Shown: in pieces, positions 13,297 through 16,527 of the stretch | Numbering within the stretch: position 1 is the first letter of the stretch | Layout: every line of letters starts with the position of its first letter | NCBI GenBank assembly: GCA_015522955.1 | Contig: WALG01000086.1 | Coordinates: forward strand, 1-16,527 | Source: DHVE2 group archaeon | Lineage (GTDB): Archaea; Thermoplasmatota; Thermoplasmata; Thermoplasmatales; Aciduliprofundaceae | Direction: 5' to 3' | Length of the DNA: 16,527 bases | Made by a program: the position numbers and the translations under genes | Notes under the pieces: model-generated | The model's input: only the letters and a program-made list of their open reading frames with translations | What the model was told of the DNA's origin: nothing | The model's database searches: none

Positions 13297-14349
13297 TCAG
13301 TAGTTTCTGCGAATCATATAATCTGCCAGGTAAAGAAGCACCTTTTTTATATCCTCATTTTTCACATGCAAATCTTTCAGAGCATTCTTTCCTTCGTTTA
13401 CAAGTTTCTCGGCAAGTTCCATAGAGTATTGCAGGGAACCTGTATTTTTCACTATTTCCCTTATCCTCTCAAGTTGTTCCATGGTAACTGCTGGATTTCC
13501 AAGGGCACTGAGTATTTCCCTGCGCTGCTCTTTGTTACCCCTTTCAAGCGCTTTTATTATTAGCAAGGTCTTCTTTCCCTCAGCAAGGTCACTTGTCACG
13601 GGTTTTCCCAGTTTTTCCTCGCTGCCAAATAGACCTAGAATATCATCTTGCAACTGGAAAGCCACACCCACAGGGATGGCAAATTTCTCAACGCCTTCTC
13701 CAGTATATCCTGCAAGAATGCTTCCCATGACCAGAGGGCCTTCTATGGTGTACCTTGCAGTCTTGTACTTATGAAGGAGAAGCAAATCTTCCTCGCTAAA
13801 ATTGTCAACCATGCTGGAGTATATGTCTATTATTTGTCCGTAGCCTGTATACTCTATAATCTCATTCAATTTTTCTATGGCTTTTATTTTTCTTTCGGGT
13901 GAAAAATCGGATGAACTTAGGATTTCTATGGCGTATGCATTGGCTAGGTCTCCCAGTACAATGCCCATATTTTCTCCAAATCTTTGGGGATTTCCCCCAT
14001 AGCCACGGTGGAGATGAAAATCTTCGTAGATTTTGTGTACTGTGGCCTTCCCTCTCCGCAACTCGCTTTCATCCATTATGTCATCGTGAATCAGCAGATA
14101 GGACTGAATGAGTTCCAATGAGGATGCTGCCTTTATTATTTCTTCATCATCTCCACCGAAGAGTTTGTAACCCAGAATCATCAGGATTGCACGAATTCTC
14201 TTTCCACCTCTCAGGGTATATTCCTCAAGAACTTCGCATGCCTCCCTAGAACTCCAGTGCTCCAACTCCTTTCTTTTATTTTGAAAGAATTCTCTCAGGT
14301 ACTCCTCTACCTTTTCTTTGTAAGTTTTCATAATCTCCTGAGGATCCAT
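13297..14349 (-). CDS. Short-chain polyprenyl diphosphate synthase (GGPP synthase-like)
   Basis: Joins isopentenyl diphosphate units to an allylic primer to make the C20 or near-C20 chain used in archaeal ether lipids. The 350 residues are all-helical. The first aspartate-rich motif is DDIMD (89-93), preceded by ELIQSYLLIH; the second is QDDILGLFG (234-242). RGGKRIR (47-53) binds diphosphate. Y84, five residues before the first motif, is the bulky residue that limits chain length to about C20 in type I archaeal enzymes, so GGPP is the likely product. I start at the ATG at 14349 with AGGTGA a few bases upstream. A longer reading to 14418 has no such signal and adds a tail unlike the family. 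It is transcribed away from the lysine aminotransferase gene. Confidence 0.92.
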   Translation of the reverse strand: MDPQEIMKTYKEKVEEYLREFFQNKRKELEHWSSREACEVLEEYTLRGGKRIRAILMILGYKLFGGDDEEIIKAASSLELIQSYLLIHDDIMDESELRRGKATVHKIYEDFHLHRGYGGNPQRFGENMGIVLGDLANAYAIEILSSSDFSPERKIKAIEKLNEIIEYTGYGQIIDIYSSMVDNFSEEDLLLLHKYKTARYTIEGPLVMGSILAGYTGEGVEKFAIPVGVAFQLQDDILGLFGSEEKLGKPVTSDLAEGKKTLLIIKALERGNKEQRREILSALGNPAVTMEQLERIREIVKNTGSLQYSMELAEKLVNEGKNALKDLHVKNEDIKKVLLYLADYMIRRNY

Positions 14350-14389
14350 GATTTCACCTGAACCCCCATGGATGCGTAAATAATTAAAA

Positions 14390-14465
14390 TTTTTTATGAA
14401 ATATCTACTAAGAAGCACAATGTTTCAATTGTGCCTTATTGTAAATCAATATTTTCATAAAAAAA
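14390..14465. repeat. Nested inverted repeat in the divergent intergenic region
   Basis: The arm at 14390-14404 (TTTTTTATGAAATAT) is the reverse complement of 14449-14464 apart from one extra A. Inside lies a second inverted repeat, GCACAAT at 14415-14421 and ATTGTGC at 14428-14434, around a six-base loop. The whole region from 14350 to 14563 between two divergent genes has no convincing coding frame. It may be a regulatory site, a small RNA or the trace of a mobile element; nothing in it decides. Confidence 0.5.
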
Positions 14466-14486
14466 TCTTTTTGACGTAAAGATTTT
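14462..14486. repeat. Nine-base hairpin overlapping the outer repeat arm
   Basis: AAAATCTTT (14462-14470) pairs perfectly with AAAGATTTT (14478-14486) around the loop TTGACGT. Its left arm shares bases 14462-14465 with the right arm of the larger inverted repeat, so the two structures compete at that end. No T-run follows on either strand, so it does not look like a terminator. Confidence 0.45.
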
Positions 14487-14530
14487 CAGGTTAGAAGGAA
14501 TATTAAATTACTTTAAAAAAATTCTACAGC

Positions 14531-14542
14531 AAATCTATATAT
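14531..14542 (+). promoter_or_regulatory. TATA box of the lysine aminotransferase gene
   Basis: AAATCTATATAT contains CTATATAT, 23-30 bases before the ATG at 14564. No ribosome binding site lies between, which suggests a leaderless message. Confidence 0.6.
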
Positions 14543-14563
14543 CTAACATCGTCATGTCGTACT

Positions 14564-15886
14564 ATGATATCTCCAAAGAATGTTCATGAGGTTTTGGGAA
14601 GAAGGATACTCACTGATGGACTGGATATGGTACTGGACATCGATAAGAGTCATGGATTGTGGCTCTACGATGCTAGACACAGTAAATATTATCTGGATTT
14701 CTTTGGGTTTTTTGCCACCAGTGCTCTGGGGATGAATCATCCAAAGATGTTTGAGCCAGAATTTCTTAAAAAATTGCAGAGAACTGCCATAAACAAGATA
14801 ACCAATAGTGACATTTACACCGAGGAATATGCTGAGTTTGTGGATACCCTTTCTAGACTAGCCACGCCCCCATACTTCAAATACTTCTTTTTTGTATCTG
14901 GTGGGGCTCTGGCTGTTGAAAATGCACTCAAAACTGCGTTTGATTGGAAGGTACAAAAAAATATTGCTGCTGGTAAAGGAGATAACACACAGAGTTTGAA
15001 AGTCATACACTTAAAAGAGGCGTTTCATGGGCGCAGCGGCTACACTGTAGCACTTACTAACACATTTGATCCAAATAAGATTAAGTATTTCCCTATGTTT
15101 AAATGGCCTAGAGTTACTAACCCCAAGATAACCTTCCCACTGGAGGGTGAGAATCTTGAAAAGGTCAAGGAACTGGAAAAGAAGAGCCTTCATGAGATAG
15201 AGGAAATTATCGAGAAGTATAGGGACGATACAGCGGCATTCATTATGGAAGTTATACAGGGCGAAGGTGGTGACAATCACTTCCGCAAAGAATATATACA
15301 GGCAGTACAGGATATCTGCAGAAAGAATGATATAATGTTTATAGTCGATGAAGTGCAAACAGGTGTAGGTACCACAGGCAAGTGGTGGGCACATGAATGG
15401 TTCGATGTACAGCCTGACATAATCTCTTTTGGTAAGAAGATGAAAGTATGCGGAATCATGGTCGGTGAAAAAGTTGACGAAGTTGAAGATAATGTATTCC
15501 ATGTATCCAGCAGGATAAACTCTACCTTCGGAGGTAACATTGTGGATATGGTAAAGGCGAAAAGAATACTTGAAGTAATCCATGAGGAAAATCTCCTTGA
15601 CAACGCAGTTAGAAGGGGCGAGGAAATAGTGAAAATGTTACATGAGATGGAAGAGAAGTTCCCTGACGTGGTAAGCAATGCACGTGGTAGGGGACTAATG
15701 GATGCATTTGATCTTTCTACCACAGAACTGAGAGATAAGTTCTTTGCCCGCGCATATAAGAATGGACTTCTCTCTATAAAGACCGGCGCCAGAGGCATAA
15801 GGTTCCGTCCACCACTGGTTATAGAAACAAACCACATAAATATCGCCGCTGAGATTATAGAGCGCACACTGCGCGAAATTCTCTAA
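14564..15886 (+). CDS. lat: L-lysine 6-aminotransferase
   Basis: A PLP enzyme of the class III (omega) aminotransferases, 440 residues, that moves the epsilon-amino group of lysine to 2-oxoglutarate and gives alpha-aminoadipate semialdehyde (piperideine-6-carboxylate). The cofactor site shows SGGALAVENALKTA (112-125), the VDEVQTGVG stretch with D262, and the Schiff-base lysine K291 in SFGKKMKVCG. The KKMKVCGIM and SSRINSTFGGNIVDMV (315-330) segments resemble actinobacterial lysine 6-aminotransferase closely and differ from ornithine or GABA enzymes, so the call is specific. The N-terminal HEVLGRRILTDG also agrees. The product feeds lysine breakdown or aminoadipate synthesis; no partner dehydrogenase is in the window. 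An ATG at 14564 with a TATA box at leaderless distance marks the start, and T-runs follow the stop. Confidence 0.9.
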   Translation: MISPKNVHEVLGRRILTDGLDMVLDIDKSHGLWLYDARHSKYYLDFFGFFATSALGMNHPKMFEPEFLKKLQRTAINKITNSDIYTEEYAEFVDTLSRLATPPYFKYFFFVSGGALAVENALKTAFDWKVQKNIAAGKGDNTQSLKVIHLKEAFHGRSGYTVALTNTFDPNKIKYFPMFKWPRVTNPKITFPLEGENLEKVKELEKKSLHEIEEIIEKYRDDTAAFIMEVIQGEGGDNHFRKEYIQAVQDICRKNDIMFIVDEVQTGVGTTGKWWAHEWFDVQPDIISFGKKMKVCGIMVGEKVDEVEDNVFHVSSRINSTFGGNIVDMVKAKRILEVIHEENLLDNAVRRGEEIVKMLHEMEEKFPDVVSNARGRGLMDAFDLSTTELRDKFFARAYKNGLLSIKTGARGIRFRPPLVIETNHINIAAEIIERTLREIL

Positions 15887-15900
15887 TTTTTTATTTTTTG
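15886..15900 (+). terminator. T-rich terminator after the aminotransferase gene
   Basis: Two runs of six T separated by one A directly follow the TAA stop. Oligo-T stretches without a hairpin are the usual intrinsic terminators of archaea. Confidence 0.6.
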
Positions 15901-15907
15901 AAAAAGA

Positions 15908-15915
15908 CTTAAATA
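15908..15915 (+). promoter_or_regulatory. TATA box of the UPF0173 hydrolase gene
   Basis: CTTAAATA lies about 35-42 bases before the ATG. The predicted start of transcription falls at or just before the GGAGGTGAT site at 15937-15945, so the leader would be short. Confidence 0.45.
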
Positions 15916-15949
15916 AGCGATATTTTATTTTCCATGGAGGTGATGTGTA

Positions 15950-16527
15950 ATGAAAATTACATGGCTAGGACATTCAGTGTTTCTAATAGAGGAAAATGGA
16001 AAGAAAGTGCTGGTGGATCCATTTATCACCGGTAACGACGCCTCTCCTGTAAAACCCGATGATCTTGAAGCCGATTTGATAGCGGTGACCCATGGACATA
16101 GTGATCATCTTGGAGATGCAGTTTTCATAAGCAAGAGAAAGAATATACCCGTGGTGGCGATTTACGAAATAGCAGAGTATATAAACTCTAAGGGTGCCAC
16201 AGGGATAGGGATGAATTTTGGAGGTACTTATGAGCAGGATGGAATCCGGTTGAGCATGGTACCGGCGCTTCATTCTTCGGGAATCTGGGAGGGTGAATCT
16301 TTGCATTATGGTGGAGTACCCGCTGGGTTTGTGATAGACATCGATGGCAAGAAGGTGTATCATGCGGGCGACACTGGACTTTTCGGTGACATGAAAATAA
16401 TAGGTGAGGTTTACAGACCGCATGTGGCGCTTCTTCCTGTTGGTGGGCTGTTTACCATGGATACTAAACTCGCCACCATTGCGGCTAAGTGGATAAAGCC
16501 ACAGTATGTGATACCTATGCACTACAA
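15950..16527 (+). CDS. UPF0173 metal-dependent hydrolase, cut by window end
   Basis: A metallo-beta-lactamase-fold protein of the UPF0173 (YtkL-like) family; the 192 residues present run off the right edge. The first strand is MKITWLGHSVFLIE with H8. The two-metal site appears as THGHSDH (H48, H50, D52, H53), then H108 in VPALHSS, D141 in HAGDTGLF and H191 in PMHY. The last is the final metal ligand in the family, so only about 30 residues should be missing. The ATG at 15950 has a strong GGAGGTGAT five bases upstream. Family members are predicted cytoplasmic hydrolases with no agreed substrate. It is separated from the aminotransferase gene by a terminator and its own promoter, so a shared pathway is not indicated. 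Confidence 0.92.
   Translation, partial: MKITWLGHSVFLIEENGKKVLVDPFITGNDASPVKPDDLEADLIAVTHGHSDHLGDAVFISKRKNIPVVAIYEIAEYINSKGATGIGMNFGGTYEQDGIRLSMVPALHSSGIWEGESLHYGGVPAGFVIDIDGKKVYHAGDTGLFGDMKIIGEVYRPHVALLPVGGLFTMDTKLATIAAKWIKPQYVIPMHY

Noticed and set aside
14350..14418. 23-residue extension of the prenyl diphosphate synthase
   Set aside because: It precedes the AGGTGA site used by the ATG at 14349 and covers the AT-rich promoter region.
15277..15867. Minus-strand open frame of 196 codons
   Set aside because: It is antisense to the conserved C-terminal half of the lysine aminotransferase and resembles no family.
15983..16522. Minus-strand open frame of 179 codons at the right edge
   Set aside because: The plus strand encodes an intact UPF0173 metal site over the same bases; the antisense frame shows no motif.

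Overview
The window looks like a chromosomal segment of a euryarchaeon. The informational genes are archaeal: aIF2-beta, a Fcf1-like PIN protein, prefoldin beta, the KEOPS subunit Pcc1, CTP-dependent riboflavin kinase, ATP-dependent DNA ligase, and two-subunit aspartate carbamoyltransferase with the PyrI regulatory chain. Signals are archaeal too: AT-rich TATA boxes lie about 20-30 nt upstream of several starts, which suggests leaderless transcripts, while other genes carry a GGAGGTGAT-type ribosome binding site. A DNA gyrase B subunit in this setting fits the Thermoplasmata and relatives; an Aciduliprofundum-like organism is my best guess, but no rRNA gene is present to settle it.

Layout. 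(1) Positions 1-2144: a short upstream region and gyrB (+), with no gyrA next to it. (2) 2146-2501: a leftward pair, a short membrane reading frame overlapping by ATGA a 59-residue double-CxxC zinc-ribbon protein. (3) 2521-5955: a self-contained rightward cassette. A TATA box is followed by a perfect 19-bp palindrome, then a PadR-type regulator, an SdpI-like/DUF1648 membrane protein, a secreted or membrane-anchored protein rich in N-glycosylation sequons, an ABC ATPase and an ABC-2 permease. All five genes overlap their neighbours. (4) 5959-7728: DNA ligase (-), converging on the cassette. (5) 7833-9460: a rightward cluster of aIF2-beta (with an extra C-terminal TRAM domain), PIN protein and riboflavin kinase with an N-terminal winged helix. 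(6) 9457-10839: pyrB-pyrI (-). (7) 10867-12324: pcc1, prefoldin beta and a DHH phosphoesterase (-). (8) 12360-13259: an EamA-type transporter (-). (9) 13297-14349: a type I geranylgeranyl-diphosphate-like synthase (-) for the archaeal membrane lipid pathway. (10) 14350-14563: a divergent intergenic region with nested inverted repeats. (11) 14564-15886: L-lysine 6-aminotransferase (+). (12) 15950 to the window edge: a UPF0173 metallo-beta-lactamase-fold hydrolase, cut by the end.

Most of the window is core housekeeping and tightly packed; convergent partners leave 1 to 3 nt or share stop-codon bases. The part that stands out is the PadR/SdpI-like/ABC cassette. It resembles drug- or peptide-responsive export and immunity modules but has an unusual domain order and an unrecognised sequon-rich component. 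Smaller points of interest are the aIF2-beta/TRAM fusion, the zinc-ribbon/membrane pair and the nested inverted repeats before the lysine aminotransferase gene. No tRNA, rRNA, CRISPR array or insertion sequence was seen.
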